Positions 8,849 to 17,636 of a DNA stretch of 64,000 nucleotides are shown here, one piece after another. The position numbers were made by a program, and so were the translations under genes. The stretch is from contig NZ_JAGSYA010000004.1 of NCBI RefSeq assembly GCF_025685395.1, positions 1 through 64,000 on the forward strand, given 5' to 3'. The stretch is from Terriglobus tenax (lineage in GTDB: Bacteria > Acidobacteriota > Terriglobia > Terriglobales > Acidobacteriaceae). Position 1 is the first letter of the stretch. Each line of letters starts with the position of its first letter. The notes beneath the pieces are model-generated. The model was given only the letters and a program-made list of their open reading frames with translations, ran no database searches and was not told the DNA's origin.

Positions 8849-9388
8849 ATGTCTCGTATTGGAAAGAAGCCGATTGCTCTCGCTTCCGGCGTGAAGTACA
8901 AGGTGAACGGCAATGTTGTGGAAGTGACCGGCCCGAAGGGCACGGTCAATGCGCTTCTGCCTGGGGGCATCAAGCTGGTGGAAAAGGACGGAGTCCTGAC
9001 CGCCGAGCGTGAGAGCGACTCGCAGGCAGCGTTCCATGGTCTGGCCCGCGCTCTTGTGTTCAACGCTGTTGAGGGCGTGACCAATGGCTGGAAGAAGGAA
9101 CTGGACATCGTCGGCATCGGTTACCGCGCCGAGATGAAGGGCAAGGACATGGTGGTGTTCACGCTGGGTTACTCGCATCCGATCGAGTTCCCCCTGCCGA
9201 TCGGCATCGAGGTTACGATTGACCCGAAGCAGACGCATATCACCGTTGCCGGCATCGACCGCCAGAAGGTTGGCCAGGTTGCGGCGGACATGCGCTCGCT
9301 GCGCAAGCCGGATCCGTACAAGAACAAGGGCGTCCGTTACACGGGCGAAAAGCTGAAGAAGAAGGTCGGCAAGACCGGCGCTAAGTAA
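8849..9388 (+). CDS. rplF: 50S ribosomal protein L6
   Basis: The 179-residue protein starts [21 protein letters not shown] and contains the two L6 repeats with [14 protein letters not shown], and the C-terminal signature [23 protein letters not shown] (read in parts). L6 contacts the sarcin-ricin loop region. An upstream in-frame start would add 13 residues, but AAAGGGAATTGAA directly precedes the chosen ATG and SRIGKKPI is the family start. Confidence 0.97.
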   Translation: MSRIGKKPIALASGVKYKVNGNVVEVTGPKGTVNALLPGGIKLVEKDGVLTAERESDSQAAFHGLARALVFNAVEGVTNGWKKELDIVGIGYRAEMKGKDMVVFTLGYSHPIEFPLPIGIEVTIDPKQTHITVAGIDRQKVGQVAADMRSLRKPDPYKNKGVRYTGEKLKKKVGKTGAK

Positions 9389-9394
9389 ACCGAA

Positions 9395-9415
9395 CGGGGG
9401 TGCAGGGCGCCCCCG
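9395..9415 (+). repeat. Small hairpin between rplF and rplR
   Basis: CGGGGG (9395-9400) pairs with CCCCCG (9410-9415) around a nine-base loop. It lies a few bases before the rplR ribosome binding site AGGAGATAAAAAG and fills the 45-base gap. Confidence 0.4.
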
Positions 9416-9433
9416 CCATTAGGAGATAAAAAG

Positions 9434-9799
9434 ATGATTCAACTGAGAGAGCGCAATGTCATCCGCAAGCGGGTTCACACCCGCATCCGCGAGAAGATTT
9501 CGGGTACAACGGTTCGTCCGCGCCTGAATGTTTACCGTTCGCTGGACCACATCTACACCCAGCTGATCGACGACAGCACCGGCGTCACGATTGCTTCGGC
9601 TTCGACGGTCACCAAGAAGGGTGAAGAGAAGAAGTCCGGCGGCAATGTTGAGGCAGCCAAGGCTGTTGGCAAGCTGATCGCTGAGCGTGCCCAGGAGAAG
9701 GGCATCAAGAAGGTGGTCTTCGACCGTGGCGGTTACCTGTATCACGGCCGCATCAAGGCTCTGGCCGATGCTGCCCGTGAAGCGGGCCTCGAGTTCTAA
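9434..9799 (+). CDS. rplR: 50S ribosomal protein L18
   Basis: The 121-residue protein shows the L18 pattern: [43 protein letters not shown], and the C-terminal [23 protein letters not shown] (read in parts). L18 binds 5S rRNA along with L5. A strong AGGAGATAAAAAG site precedes the ATG. Gene order rplF-rplR-rpsE is standard for the spc operon. Confidence 0.98.
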   Translation: MIQLRERNVIRKRVHTRIREKISGTTVRPRLNVYRSLDHIYTQLIDDSTGVTIASASTVTKKGEEKKSGGNVEAAKAVGKLIAERAQEKGIKKVVFDRGGYLYHGRIKALADAAREAGLEF

Positions 9800-9849
9800 A
9801 CAAGGTTTAGGGCTCATAACGAAGCCCGGAAGGAATTGAAGGAAAACTA

Positions 9850-10359
9850 ATGGCAACTCTGAAGAAGAAGATTGATGCCAATAAGCTGAACCTGAAGGAC
9901 CAGGTCGTCGCGATCAACCGCGTGACCAAGGTCGTCAAGGGTGGTAAGAACATGTCCTTCGCCGCTCTCGTAGTTGTAGGCGACCCCGCCGAAGGCGTGG
10001 TTGGCTACGGCTCGGGCAAGGCCAAGGAAGTTCCCCAGGCTATCCGCAAGGGTATCGAGGCAGCGAAGAAGAACCTGGTCCGTATCAACCTGACGCAGAC
10101 GACGATTCCGCACCAGGTGCTGGGCCGCTTTGGTTCGGGCCACGTGCTGCTGAAGCCGGCTCCCGAAGGTACCGGTGTTATCGCCGGCGGCGCGGTTCGC
10201 GCTGTGATGACCTCGGCTGGCGTGCAGAACGTTCTGACCAAGTCGCTTGGTACTGCCAACCCGCACAACGTGATCAAGGCGACGTTTGATGCCCTGACGC
10301 AACTGCGCGACAAGCAGGAAGTGGCCGCCCTCCGTGGCAAGGCCGTTGAGGAGCTCTAA
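9850..10359 (+). CDS. rpsE: 30S ribosomal protein S5
   Basis: The 169-residue protein carries the S5 double-stranded RNA-binding domain ([21 protein letters not shown]) and the C-terminal domain with [22 protein letters not shown] and [19 protein letters not shown]5 helps maintain decoding accuracy and the mRNA helicase function. The ATG follows GGAAGGAATTGAAGGAAAACTA. Only three bases separate its stop from rpmD. Confidence 0.98.
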   Translation: MATLKKKIDANKLNLKDQVVAINRVTKVVKGGKNMSFAALVVVGDPAEGVVGYGSGKAKEVPQAIRKGIEAAKKNLVRINLTQTTIPHQVLGRFGSGHVLLKPAPEGTGVIAGGAVRAVMTSAGVQNVLTKSLGTANPHNVIKATFDALTQLRDKQEVAALRGKAVEEL

Positions 10360-10362
10360 ACC

Positions 10363-10548
10363 ATGGCAAACACCATCAAGATCCAGTACTACCGTTCCAA
10401 GATTGCCACGCCGGTCAAGCACAAGCTCGTTGTGAAGGGCCTGGGTTTCACCCGTCTGAACCAGATCGTTGAGCGCGAGGACACCCCCTCGATCCGCGGT
10501 ATGGTCAAGGCGATTCCGCACCTGGTGCGGATCGTGGAAGAGAACTAA
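10363..10548 (+). CDS. rpmD: 50S ribosomal protein L30
   Basis: This 61-residue protein has the L30 pattern IKIQYYRSKIATPVKHK, LGFTRLNQIVEREDTPSIRG, GMVKAIPHLVRIVEE. L30 is a small peripheral 50S protein and is absent in some phyla. The start is coupled to rpsE by a three-base gap. The 134-base gap after it contains the hairpins described separately. Confidence 0.96.
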   Translation: MANTIKIQYYRSKIATPVKHKLVVKGLGFTRLNQIVEREDTPSIRGMVKAIPHLVRIVEEN

Positions 10549-10556
10549 CGAATTAA

Positions 10557-10652
10557 GCACGCTTCGCGTGCCAACCCGGGGCAAGGTAGAATTTCACCAT
10601 CGCCCCGAATTAAATGCGAGTCATCCGGGAGAACTTCATGTTTCGGCATGAA
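10557..10652 (+). repeat. Cluster of small hairpins between rpmD and rplO
   Basis: Three dyads fill this gap: GCACGC-TTC-GCGTGC (10557-10571), a wider CGGGGC/GCCCCG pair downstream of it, and TTCATG-TTTCGG-CATGAA (10635-10652). None is followed by a T-tract. The last one lies about 30 bases before the rplO start. Confidence 0.4.
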
Positions 10653-10682
10653 AGCTTCCAGGTGGCGTTGAGCGAGGACATC

Positions 10683-11126
10683 ATGGCAAAGAATCTTTCG
10701 AATCTGCATGCACCGAAGGGTGCCAATAGCAACAAGAAGCGCGTCGGCCGCGGTATGGGCTCGGGTATGGGCAAGACCTCGACCCGCGGTCACAAGGGGC
10801 AGCGTTCGCGTTCGGGTTCGCGCTCCATGCGCGGCTTTGAAGGCGGCCAGATGCCGCTGCACCGCCGTCTCCCGAAGCGTGGCTTCACCAACATCTTCCG
10901 CGTGGAGTACACGGTTCTTGGCCTGGATCGCATTGCCGAGCTGAACGAGACCGAGCTGACCATCGAAAAGCTGCAGGCGCTTGGCATTGCCAAGAAGAAC
11001 GGCCTTGTGAAGGTGCTGGCCAACGGTGAGATCACCACTGCGGTCACGGTCCATGCGCACAAGTTCTCCAAGGCCGCGCAGGAAGCTATCGAGAAGGCCG
11101 GCGGTAAGGCCATCGTCCTGGGCTAG
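10683..11126 (+). CDS. rplO: 50S ribosomal protein L15
   Basis: The 147-residue protein starts MAKNLSNLHAPKGANSNKKR and continues VGRGMGSGMGKTSTRGHKGQ, the glycine-rich L15 signature, followed by FEGGQMPLHRRLPKRGF. L15 is assembled late around domain II of 23S rRNA. A longer in-frame start would add 23 residues unlike the family. GAGCGAGGACATC precedes the ATG. A perfect intrinsic terminator follows within ten bases of the stop. Confidence 0.97.
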   Translation: MAKNLSNLHAPKGANSNKKRVGRGMGSGMGKTSTRGHKGQRSRSGSRSMRGFEGGQMPLHRRLPKRGFTNIFRVEYTVLGLDRIAELNETELTIEKLQALGIAKKNGLVKVLANGEITTAVTVHAHKFSKAAQEAIEKAGGKAIVLG

Positions 11127-11135
11127 TGTTTACGG

Positions 11136-11159
11136 GCCCGGCCATTGGCCGGGCTTTTT
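11136..11159 (+). terminator. Intrinsic terminator between rplO and secY
   Basis: GCCCGGCC (11136-11143), loop ATT, GGCCGGGC (11147-11154), then TTTTT (11155-11159): a textbook rho-independent terminator. It lies inside what is normally one transcript, 36 bases before the secY ATG. No convincing promoter is visible in the remaining gap, so secY probably depends on read-through, which would lower its level relative to the ribosomal proteins. Confidence 0.75.
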
Positions 11160-11195
11160 CTCTCACCCGTACTATTTTCGAGGCCTCACTCTCTG

Positions 11196-12593
11196 ATGCT
11201 GGATAAGTTCCTCAACATCTTCCGTATCCCTGACCTGCGTAAGCGTGTGATGTTTACGCTTGGCCTGCTCGCGGTGTACCGTCTGGGTGCGCATATCCCC
11301 ACGCCGGGCATCAATGCCGACCTGCTGCAGCAGTACTTCCAGCAGAACTCCGGCTCCGCGCTTGGTCTGGTCGACCTGTTTTCGGGCGGCAATCTCCGCA
11401 AGCTGACAATCTTCGCCCTGGGCATCATGCCGTACATCACGGCATCGATCATCTTCCAGTTGCTGACGGTGATCTATGAGCCGCTGGCCAAGCTGCAGAA
11501 GGAAGGTGAAGTTGGCCGCCGCAAGATTACCCAGTGGACCCGCTACCTCACGGTACTGCTGGCCATTGTGCAGTCGTTCTTCATCGGCCTGACACTGACC
11601 AGCACGCAGACCGGCGCTCCGATGGTGACGATCGGCAAGTGGCCCTTCATTCTGATGGCGGTTCTAACGCTGACCACCGGTACCGCCTTTATCATGTGGC
11701 TTGGTGAGCAGATTACCGAGCGTGGTATCGGCAACGGTATGTCGCTGCTGATCTTCACGGGTATTGTTGTCGGCCTGCCGCGCGGCATTCAGGACCTGTG
11801 GGAGAAGGCACAGACCCGCGCCTGGGGTGCCTTCACTCCGGTCGCCCTGCTGATCCTGGTCGCCGGCATGATCGCCGTGGTTGCCTTCATCGTGTGGGTC
11901 GAGCGTTCTGAGCGTCGCATCCCGGTGCAGTACGCCAAGCGTATCGTCGGCCGCCGCCTGATGGGCGGACAGTCGACGCATCTGCCGCTGAAGGTGAACT
12001 CCGGCGGCGTGATGCCGGTCATCTTCGCCAGCTCCATCCTGTCGGCTCCGCTGCTGTTTGCCAATGCCGCATGGGTGCAGAACACCAAGTTCCTGCGCAT
12101 TCTGACCGAAGGTCTGAAGCCGGGCGAGCCGTGGTACGAGATTCTGTTCTTTGCCGCGATCATCTTCTTCGCCTACTTCTACATCTCGATCGTCTTCCGT
12201 CCGGACGACATTGCGGACAACATGCGCAAGTACGGTGGCTTTATTCCGGGTATTCGTCCGGGCCGCCGCACCAGCGACTACCTGAACGACATTCTGACCC
12301 GCATCACGCTGGTCGGCGCTCTGTACCTGATCATCATCACCATCATTCCGCAGTTCCTGATCTCGGGTATTCACCTGAATCACCTGTGGCTGATAGGCAG
12401 TGTTTTCGATAAGCTGCCGACCTGGGTAACGAACGGTATGGGCGTGCAGTTCTACTTCGGTGGAACCTCGCTGCTGATCGTTGTCGGTGTGGCGATGGAT
12501 ACGGTCAACCAGATCGAATCGCAACTGATCATGCGTCACTACGATGGCTTTACGCCGAAGAGTGGCCGCATCCGCGGACGCCGGAGCTGGTAA
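11196..12593 (+). CDS. secY: Protein translocase channel subunit SecY
   Basis: The 465-residue protein has ten predicted membrane segments and SecY signatures: LLAVYRLGAHIPTPGI near the start (TM1/plug region), LGIMPYITASIIFQLL, and the cytoplasmic loops GQSTHLPLKVNSGGVMPVIFA and ADNMRKYGGFIPGIRPGRRT. It forms the SecYEG channel for protein export and insertion. The ATG at 11196 (MLDKFLNIF) was chosen over an upstream TTG lying inside the terminator. The stop is four bases before the adk ATG. Confidence 0.97.
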   Translation: MLDKFLNIFRIPDLRKRVMFTLGLLAVYRLGAHIPTPGINADLLQQYFQQNSGSALGLVDLFSGGNLRKLTIFALGIMPYITASIIFQLLTVIYEPLAKLQKEGEVGRRKITQWTRYLTVLLAIVQSFFIGLTLTSTQTGAPMVTIGKWPFILMAVLTLTTGTAFIMWLGEQITERGIGNGMSLLIFTGIVVGLPRGIQDLWEKAQTRAWGAFTPVALLILVAGMIAVVAFIVWVERSERRIPVQYAKRIVGRRLMGGQSTHLPLKVNSGGVMPVIFASSILSAPLLFANAAWVQNTKFLRILTEGLKPGEPWYEILFFAAIIFFAYFYISIVFRPDDIADNMRKYGGFIPGIRPGRRTSDYLNDILTRITLVGALYLIIITIIPQFLISGIHLNHLWLIGSVFDKLPTWVTNGMGVQFYFGGTSLLIVVGVAMDTVNQIESQLIMRHYDGFTPKSGRIRGRRSW

Positions 12594-12597
12594 CGAG

Positions 12598-13308
12598 ATG
12601 GAATGCGTGACCTCTCCGGGACAGCCGGAGTTTGTATCCGGCCCCGTTCTGCTGCTAGGCGCGCCGGGAGTTGGAAAGGGAACCCAGGCCCAGGTTCTGA
12701 TGCAGGCCTGGGGTGTCCCCCAAATCTCGACCGGTGACATCATCCGGGCCAACATCAAGGGCGGCTCGGAGATGGGCAAGGAGTTCCAGAAGCTGGTTTC
12801 GGCCGGCCACCTGGTTCCCGATGAGCTAGTCAACCAGATGGTTGCGGACCGCCTGGCTCAGCCGGATACGAAGCGCGGATATCTGCTGGATGGTTTCCCC
12901 CGGACTCTGCCGCAGGCCAAGTGGCTGGACGAGTACCTGGGGAAGGACGAGTCTGGGCTTCCGGTCGTTGCCGTCAGTATCGAAGTTGGGTATACTCAAT
13001 TACTGGGCCGTATTACGGGCAGAAGGACTTGTCCTGTATGTCAGACCATCTATAACGTTCATTTCAATCCGCCATTGGTGGAGGGGAAGTGCGACAAGGA
13101 TGGTGCGGCTCTCGAACAGCGGGCAGACGACACGGAAGAGAAGTTTGCCGAGCGCATGCGGGTTTTCGATGCGCAGACGGCTCCGGTGATCGAACACTAC
13201 CGCGCTCTCGGGCGATTTGAAGCAGTAGACGGTGACCAGCCAGTCGAAGTGGTTACCGAGAAGATTGTGGCTGCGCTTGCGCGGCTAAGAGGAAGCGAAG
13301 GGCAGTAA
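12598..13308 (+). CDS. adk: Adenylate kinase, zinc-LID type
   Basis: Adenylate kinase converts ATP + AMP to 2 ADP. The P-loop GAPGVGKGT lies at residues 21-29, and the NMP-binding region has the DGFPRT motif. The LID domain carries Cys145, Cys148, Cys165 and Asp168, the usual Cys3-Asp zinc set of long bacterial adenylate kinases. The product is 236 residues, with a ~15-residue N-terminal extension before the core. An overlapping ATG at 12544 inside secY would be longer but has no family support. The secY-adk-map-infA order is conserved. Confidence 0.95.
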   Translation: MECVTSPGQPEFVSGPVLLLGAPGVGKGTQAQVLMQAWGVPQISTGDIIRANIKGGSEMGKEFQKLVSAGHLVPDELVNQMVADRLAQPDTKRGYLLDGFPRTLPQAKWLDEYLGKDESGLPVVAVSIEVGYTQLLGRITGRRTCPVCQTIYNVHFNPPLVEGKCDKDGAALEQRADDTEEKFAERMRVFDAQTAPVIEHYRALGRFEAVDGDQPVEVVTEKIVAALARLRGSEGQ

Positions 13309-13315
13309 CGGAACG

Positions 13316-14065
13316 ATGGCAATCATGATCAAAACGCCGCAAGAGATTGAAAAGATGCGGCAGGCGGGGATTATCCTTCGCCAGGTACATGAAGTGATCC
13401 GTCAGACGGTGAAGCCCGGCGTCTCGACGCTGGATCTGGAGCGTGTGGCGGAAGCAAAGATTGCGGAGCTTGGAGCCAAGCCCGCGTTTAAGGGCTACCA
13501 CGACTATCCGTGGTGCCTGTGCACCTCGGTCAACGAGCAGGTCGTGCACGGAATGCCGTCGCCCAAGACGGTGCTGAAGGACGGCGATATCGTCAGCGTG
13601 GATTGTGGCGTGATCGTCGATGGATTTTATTCCGATGCGGCGGAGACCTACCCGGTAGGGAAGCTCTCCTTGAGCGCGCGGAAGCTGCTGGATGTAACCA
13701 AGGCTTCCCTGGAGCAGGCGATCCAGGAGGCCCAGGTTGGCGCAACGCTGGGTGATATCGGCGCGGCGGTGCAGGAGATGTGCGAAGCCGAAGGATATGG
13801 CGTCGTACGGGATTTTGTGGGACACGGCATCGGCAAAAGCATGCACGAAGAGCCGCAGGTTCCAAATTACGGTAAGCGCGGCAAGGGAACCAAGCTGCGG
13901 GCCGGTATGGTTCTGGCGATTGAACCGATGATCAACGCCGGAACGCACGAAGTGAAGGTGCTGAAGGACGGATGGACCGCGGTCACCGTCGACGGCAGCC
14001 TGAGCGCGCATTTTGAGCACACGGTGGCCATTACGGAAAGCGGCCCCCTGGTGTTGACGCGGTAG
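13316..14065 (+). CDS. map: Methionine aminopeptidase, type I
   Basis: This protein removes the initiator methionine from nascent chains. It is 249 residues and shows the type I metal-binding pattern: [19 protein letters not shown] (two aspartates), [18 protein letters not shown] (histidine), LAIEPMIN (glutamate) and the ending [12 protein letters not shown] (glutamate). An N-terminal zinc-finger or SH3 extension is absent. The start ATG at 13316 gives [15 protein letters not shown]; the in-frame ATG at 13325 is also possible. The gene is seven bases after adk. Confidence 0.96.
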   Translation: MAIMIKTPQEIEKMRQAGIILRQVHEVIRQTVKPGVSTLDLERVAEAKIAELGAKPAFKGYHDYPWCLCTSVNEQVVHGMPSPKTVLKDGDIVSVDCGVIVDGFYSDAAETYPVGKLSLSARKLLDVTKASLEQAIQEAQVGATLGDIGAAVQEMCEAEGYGVVRDFVGHGIGKSMHEEPQVPNYGKRGKGTKLRAGMVLAIEPMINAGTHEVKVLKDGWTAVTVDGSLSAHFEHTVAITESGPLVLTR

Positions 14066-14075
14066 ATCAAGGTTT

Positions 14076-14091
14076 TGGACCATATGGTCCA
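14076..14091. promoter_or_regulatory. 16-bp perfect palindrome before infA
   Basis: TGGACCATATGGTCCA is a perfect palindrome with no loop, centred in the 70-base gap between map and infA. It contains an NdeI-like CATATG core. Such loop-free symmetry is more like a protein operator than an RNA hairpin, but no regulator is identified. Confidence 0.35.
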
Positions 14092-14135
14092 GGAACGCCG
14101 GGGGAGACTCCGGTAGCAGTTGTAAAGGAGACGGT

Positions 14136-14354
14136 TTGTCGAAGGAAGACGCGATTGAAGTCATGGCAGTGGTCGTAGAGACGCTGCCCAATGCCATGTT
14201 CAAGGTCGAGCTGGAGAATAAGCACCAGGTGCTGGCTCATGTCTCGGGCCGCATGCGCAAGAACTTCATCCGCATCCTGCCTGGCGACCGTGTTGCGGTA
14301 GAGCTGAGCCCGTATGATCTGACCCGCGGGCGCATCGTCTACCGGTACAAGTAG
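14136..14354 (+). CDS. infA: Translation initiation factor IF-1
   Basis: The 72-residue protein is a single OB-fold IF-1: [27 protein letters not shown] (read in parts), [35 protein letters not shown]-1 binds the 30S A site during initiation. The start codon is TTG: AAAGGAG (14124-14130) lies five bases ahead of it, and the family length agrees. A weak start codon could limit IF-1 made from a highly transcribed operon. Position between map and rpmJ is conserved. Confidence 0.96.
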   Translation: MSKEDAIEVMAVVVETLPNAMFKVELENKHQVLAHVSGRMRKNFIRILPGDRVAVELSPYDLTRGRIVYRYK

Positions 14355-14360
14355 TAAGGC

Positions 14361-14430
14361 AGTTGTTGGTGGTTAGTTGTGAGTTGTGAGTAACGCGCAA
14401 CGAGCGACTAAGAGCTGATAACTAACAACT
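14361..14430 (+). repeat. Word-repeat hairpin between infA and rpmJ
   Basis: AGTTGTTGGT (14361-14370) pairs with ACTAACAACT (14421-14430) with one G-U wobble. The interior contains repeated AGTTGTGAG words. The 10-mer AGTTGTGAGT at 14375-14384 also occurs at 7251-7260, and TAAGAGCT at 14409-14416 also occurs at 15567-15574. It therefore links the two word families seen in other gaps. Confidence 0.6.
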
Positions 14431-14441
14431 AGGGAGCTGCA

Positions 14442-14555
14442 ATGAAGGTTCGTGCATCCGTAAAGAAGATTTGTGACAAGTGCAAGATCGTTCACCGCCG
14501 TGGTGTGGTGCGCGTGATTTGCGAAAACGCCAAGCATAAGCAGCGCCAGGGCTAA
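14442..14555 (+). CDS. rpmJ: 50S ribosomal protein L36
   Basis: This 37-residue protein was read directly from the DNA: it starts [16 protein letters not shown], then [18 protein letters not shown] and ends RQG. Cys11, Cys14, Cys27 and His32 form the L36 zinc ribbon. AGGGAGCTGCA precedes the ATG. It occupies its usual place between infA and rpsM. The following 157 bases (14556-14712) contain no gene, only distant complementary arms TCGCCCGG and CCGGGCGA at the two ends. Confidence 0.97.
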   Translation: MKVRASVKKICDKCKIVHRRGVVRVICENAKHKQRQG

Positions 14556-14712
14556 TCGCCCGGGACACTGCCGCAGGGCAAAGAAACTGTAGCTTTCCCA
14601 CTATGGGGCGAGTTCGCCGAAGTCAAGGCGTGCGATGAACCCCGGGAACAAGCTGCCATAACCGCTTCTCCGGGCGAAGTCGTCCAGAAGCACATGAAGA
14701 GAAGGAAACCAG

Positions 14713-15093
14713 ATGGCACGTATTGCTGGCGTAGATCTTCCTCCTAACAAGCAGGTTCGGATCTCGCTTACTTACATCTTTGGCATCGGTGACTCTCGTG
14801 CGATCAGCATTCTGAAGTCTGCGGAAATCGATCCCCTCCGCAAGCTGAAGGACCTGAGCGAAGATGAGTTGAACCGCATCCGTCAGACCATTGAGCAGGG
14901 CAGCCCGGTTGAGGGCGATCTCCGCAAGGAAGTCTCGCTCAACATCAAGCGCCTGATGGAGATCCAGTCATTCCGTGGTATTCGCCACCGCCGCAACCTG
15001 CCGGTTCGCGGTCAGCGTACCCACACCAACGCCCGCACCCGTAAGGGCCCCCGCAAGGGCACGGTTGCCGGCAAGAAGAAAGCGACCAAGTAA
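14713..15093 (+). CDS. rpsM: 30S ribosomal protein S13
   Basis: The 126-residue protein starts [20 protein letters not shown] and has the S13 helix-two-turn-helix, [16 protein letters not shown], and the basic C-terminal [25 protein letters not shown] (read in parts). S13 contacts tRNAs in the P and A sites and bridges to the 50S. GAGAAGGAAACCAG precedes the ATG. The stop is three bases before rpsK. Confidence 0.98.
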   Translation: MARIAGVDLPPNKQVRISLTYIFGIGDSRAISILKSAEIDPLRKLKDLSEDELNRIRQTIEQGSPVEGDLRKEVSLNIKRLMEIQSFRGIRHRRNLPVRGQRTHTNARTRKGPRKGTVAGKKKATK

Positions 15094-15096
15094 GCC

Positions 15097-15513
15097 ATGG
15101 CAAAGCAGCAGAGCGCAGCCGGCAAGGCCGGTAAGAATAAGAAGTTCAAGAAGCGCGAACGCAAGAATGTGCCGTACGGCTTGGTCCACATTCAGGCTTC
15201 GTTCAACAACACTATCGTCACCATCACCGACCAGCAGGGCAACACGCTTAGCTGGAAGAGCTCGGGTTCGCTGGGCTTCCGTGGTTCGCGTAAGGGAACC
15301 CCGTTTGCCGCACAGCAGGCCGCTGTGAACGCTGCCAATATGGCGCGCGATCATGGTCTCCGCTCGGTTGATGTCCGCGTCGCCGGCCCGGGTTCGGGTC
15401 GTGAGTCGGCTGTTCGTGCACTGGCTGCCGCTGGCCTTGAGGTCCGCAGCATCCGTGACGTCACGCCGATCCCGCACAACGGCTGCCGTCCGCCGAAGCG
15501 CCGCCGCGTATAA
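15097..15513 (+). CDS. rpsK: 30S ribosomal protein S11
   Basis: The 138-residue protein contains the S11 signatures [36 protein letters not shown] and the ending [20 protein letters not shown]11 forms part of the platform near the E site. The N-terminal 25 residues are lysine-rich ([14 protein letters not shown]). Start is coupled to rpsM by a GCC gap. The 142-base gap after it carries a long word-repeat hairpin. Confidence 0.98.
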   Translation: MAKQQSAAGKAGKNKKFKKRERKNVPYGLVHIQASFNNTIVTITDQQGNTLSWKSSGSLGFRGSRKGTPFAAQQAAVNAANMARDHGLRSVDVRVAGPGSGRESAVRALAAAGLEVRSIRDVTPIPHNGCRPPKRRRV

Positions 15514-15521
15514 GAAATCAC

Positions 15522-15574
15522 AGCTCTTAGCTGTTAGTCTCCGGCTTTTAGCTGGTGGCTAATAGCTAAGAGCT
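15522..15574 (+). repeat. Word-repeat hairpin between rpsK and rpsD
   Basis: AGCTCTTAGCTGTTAG (15522-15537) pairs with CTAATAGCTAAGAGCT (15559-15574) over 16 positions with a single G-U wobble. The loop of 21 bases again contains TTTTAGCTGG. The 10-mer TAGCTGTTAG is shared with the element at 5031-5057, and TAAGAGCT with that at 14361-14430. No T-tract follows. It is the clearest member of the family. Confidence 0.7.
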
Positions 15575-15655
15575 AGAAGCTGTATCACTGGATCGTGATT
15601 GAAGCGCTCTGAGCAGCGTGTAAAACGATCGACACCCGAAGTCTGGAGATCAGAA

Positions 15656-16285
15656 ATGGCTCGTTATACTGGACCCGTCTGCCGCCTTTGCCGCCGCGAC
15701 GGAATGAAACTTTTCCTCAAGGGACCGAAGTGCTTCACCGAGAAGTGCCCGATCGAGAAGCGCAACTTTGCTCCTGGCCAGCATGGCCGCGACCGCAAGG
15801 CCAAGATTGTTGGCTACGGTCTGCAGCTGCGTGAAAAGCAGAAGGCAAAGCGTATCTACTTCACCCTCGAAGGCCAGTTCCGCGCTTACTACGAGAAGGC
15901 CAGCCGCAAGACCGGTGTTACCGGCGAGCTGCTGCTGCAGCAGCTTGAGACCCGCCTGGACAACGTGGCTTACCGCCTTGGCTTTGCGATCTCGCGCCGC
16001 CAGGCCCGCCAGGTTGTTCGTCACGGTCATGTGACCGTCAACGGCCGCAAGGTGAACATTCCTTCCTTCCAGGTGAAGGTAGGCGATGTGATCGAGATCC
16101 GCGAGAAGGCCAAGAAGCTTGTTCTGCTGGAGACGGCAAAGGACTTTGCTTCGGGTCAGTCGCAGGTCAGCTGGCTTGAGATCAACCGCGACAACCTCTC
16201 CGGCAAGGTGATTGCTCTGCCGAAGCGCGAGGACATCCAGCTGCCGGTCAACGAGCAGCTGATCGTCGAACTTTACTCGAAGTAA
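15656..16285 (+). CDS. rpsD: 30S ribosomal protein S4, zinc-binding form
   Basis: The 209-residue protein starts [20 protein letters not shown] and has four N-terminal cysteines (Cys9, Cys12, Cys26 and Cys31 by count) that match the zinc form of S4. The S4 RNA-binding domain is visible as [21 protein letters not shown] and [16 protein letters not shown]4 starts 16S assembly and in Escherichia coli represses the alpha operon. A longer in-frame start adds 19 residues unlike the family. GTCTGGAGATCAGAA lies before the ATG. Confidence 0.97.
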   Translation: MARYTGPVCRLCRRDGMKLFLKGPKCFTEKCPIEKRNFAPGQHGRDRKAKIVGYGLQLREKQKAKRIYFTLEGQFRAYYEKASRKTGVTGELLLQQLETRLDNVAYRLGFAISRRQARQVVRHGHVTVNGRKVNIPSFQVKVGDVIEIREKAKKLVLLETAKDFASGQSQVSWLEINRDNLSGKVIALPKREDIQLPVNEQLIVELYSK

Positions 16286-16291
16286 TAGTTG

Positions 16292-16325
16292 AGGAGCTGC
16301 GCTGCGCGATTGCGGCGTAGCTCCT
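16292..16325 (+). repeat. Hairpin between rpsD and rpoA
   Basis: AGGAGCTGCGCTGC (16292-16305) and GCGGCGTAGCTCCT (16312-16325) pair over 14 positions with two G-U wobbles, around the loop GCGATT. No T run follows. The remaining ~90 bases before rpoA show no gene. Confidence 0.55.
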
Positions 16326-16417
16326 TCGCTGAACTTCACAACTGAATACCTCAACCGCAACACCCGCCCGGACCGCAGAATGCTTCGCGGACGGCAGCCG
16401 GAAGAAAGGATAAACAC

Positions 16418-17503
16418 ATGCTTTGGAGAGGTTTCCAAAAGCCCAAGCGTCTTGCAGTCGATAGCGAGACCCTGACAGAGAAGTACGGTAAGTTCAGCGC
16501 ACAGCCTTTTGAACGCGGCTTCGGTACGACCATTGGCAATGCGCTGCGCCGCACGCTGCTGTCCTCCATTGAGGGCGCGGCCGTGACCGCTGTTCGCATT
16601 GAAGGTGTTCTGCACGAGTTCCAGTCGATCACCGGTGTGGTCGAGGATGCGACGGACATCATTCTGAACCTGAAGCAGATCCCGTTCAAGTTGAACGGCG
16701 ACGGCCCGAAGGCTCTGTACCTGCATGTGGACCAGCCGGGCGTTGTTACCTCCGGCATGATTGAAGCTGATGGCGACGTTGAGATCCTGGACAAGGATGT
16801 CTACATCGCGACGGTCTCCGAGGGCGGCAAGCTCGACATGGAGATGCGTCTGAAGCGCGGCCGTGGCTATGTCTCGGCTGACAAGAACTTCGACTCCGAT
16901 CTGGGTCTTGGATTTATCCCGGTTGACTCGATTCATTCCCCGGTTCGCAAGGTGAACTACGCGGTGGATGCTGCCCGTCTGGGCCAGATCACCGACTACG
17001 ATCGCCTGACCCTCGAGGTTTGGACCAACGGAACCGTGCTTCCGGCGGACGCCGTAGGCCTGGCTGCCAAGCTGCTGAAGGACCACCTGACGATCTTCAT
17101 CAACTTTGAAGAAGAGCTGGAGACGGGTCTGGATAGCGGTGTGGATGGGCCTGCGATCCGCAACGAGAACCTGAACCGTTCGGTTGAGGAGCTGGAGCTT
17201 TCGGTCCGCAGCTACAACTGCCTGAAGAACGCGGGTATTCAGACGATCGGCGAGCTGATCCAGAAGACAGAAGCCGAGATGCTGAAGACCAAGAACTTCG
17301 GTCGCAAGTCGCTGAACGAGATCAAGGAAATTCTGGCTCAGATGGGCCTGTCGCTGGGCATGAAGATCGACGAGAATGGCAATCCTGTTCCCGGACCGAC
17401 TTCTGTTCTGCCGGCAGCCACGCTGGCGGCCAGCTATGGCTCCTTTGACGACGACGAAGACGACGACTTCTCGCTGCCGGGCAACGAGACAGAGAACTTC
17501 TAA
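16418..17503 (+). CDS. rpoA: RNA polymerase subunit alpha
   Basis: The 361-residue protein has the two alpha domains: N-terminal assembly domain ([26 protein letters not shown] read in parts, and the GHVTAD-like [20 protein letters not shown]) and the C-terminal domain with [35 protein letters not shown]. The C-terminal domain binds UP elements and activators. The chain ends in a 45-residue extension with an acidic patch (FDDDEDDDF), longer than the ~330-residue norm. GAAGAAAGGATAAACAC precedes the ATG. Confidence 0.98.
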   Translation: MLWRGFQKPKRLAVDSETLTEKYGKFSAQPFERGFGTTIGNALRRTLLSSIEGAAVTAVRIEGVLHEFQSITGVVEDATDIILNLKQIPFKLNGDGPKALYLHVDQPGVVTSGMIEADGDVEILDKDVYIATVSEGGKLDMEMRLKRGRGYVSADKNFDSDLGLGFIPVDSIHSPVRKVNYAVDAARLGQITDYDRLTLEVWTNGTVLPADAVGLAAKLLKDHLTIFINFEEELETGLDSGVDGPAIRNENLNRSVEELELSVRSYNCLKNAGIQTIGELIQKTEAEMLKTKNFGRKSLNEIKEILAQMGLSLGMKIDENGNPVPGPTSVLPAATLAASYGSFDDDEDDDFSLPGNETENF

Positions 17504-17515
17504 CTGCAGGGAAAA

Positions 17516-17608
17516 GGGAGTAGGGAAACAACCTACTCCCCCCTTGCAGAGGCTTTGAGTACGACCGGAATCAGAGGCAGGGACCTGTTCCCTGTGCCCT
17601 GTTCCCTG
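17516..17608 (+). repeat. Hairpin plus CCTGTTCCCTG direct repeats before rplQ
   Basis: GGGAGTAGG (17516-17524), loop GAAACAA, CCTACTCCC (17532-17540) is a perfect stem; outer bases around CTGCAGGG/CCCTTGCAG can extend it. Downstream the 11-mer CCTGTTCCCTG occurs twice with a 14-base period (17584-17594 and 17598-17608), followed by further CCCTGA copies. Low-complexity CCCTG words resemble the word-built repeats in other gaps of this operon. Confidence 0.6.
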
Positions 17609-17636
17609 ATCCCTGATTTGAGAGAGAGATACTGAT

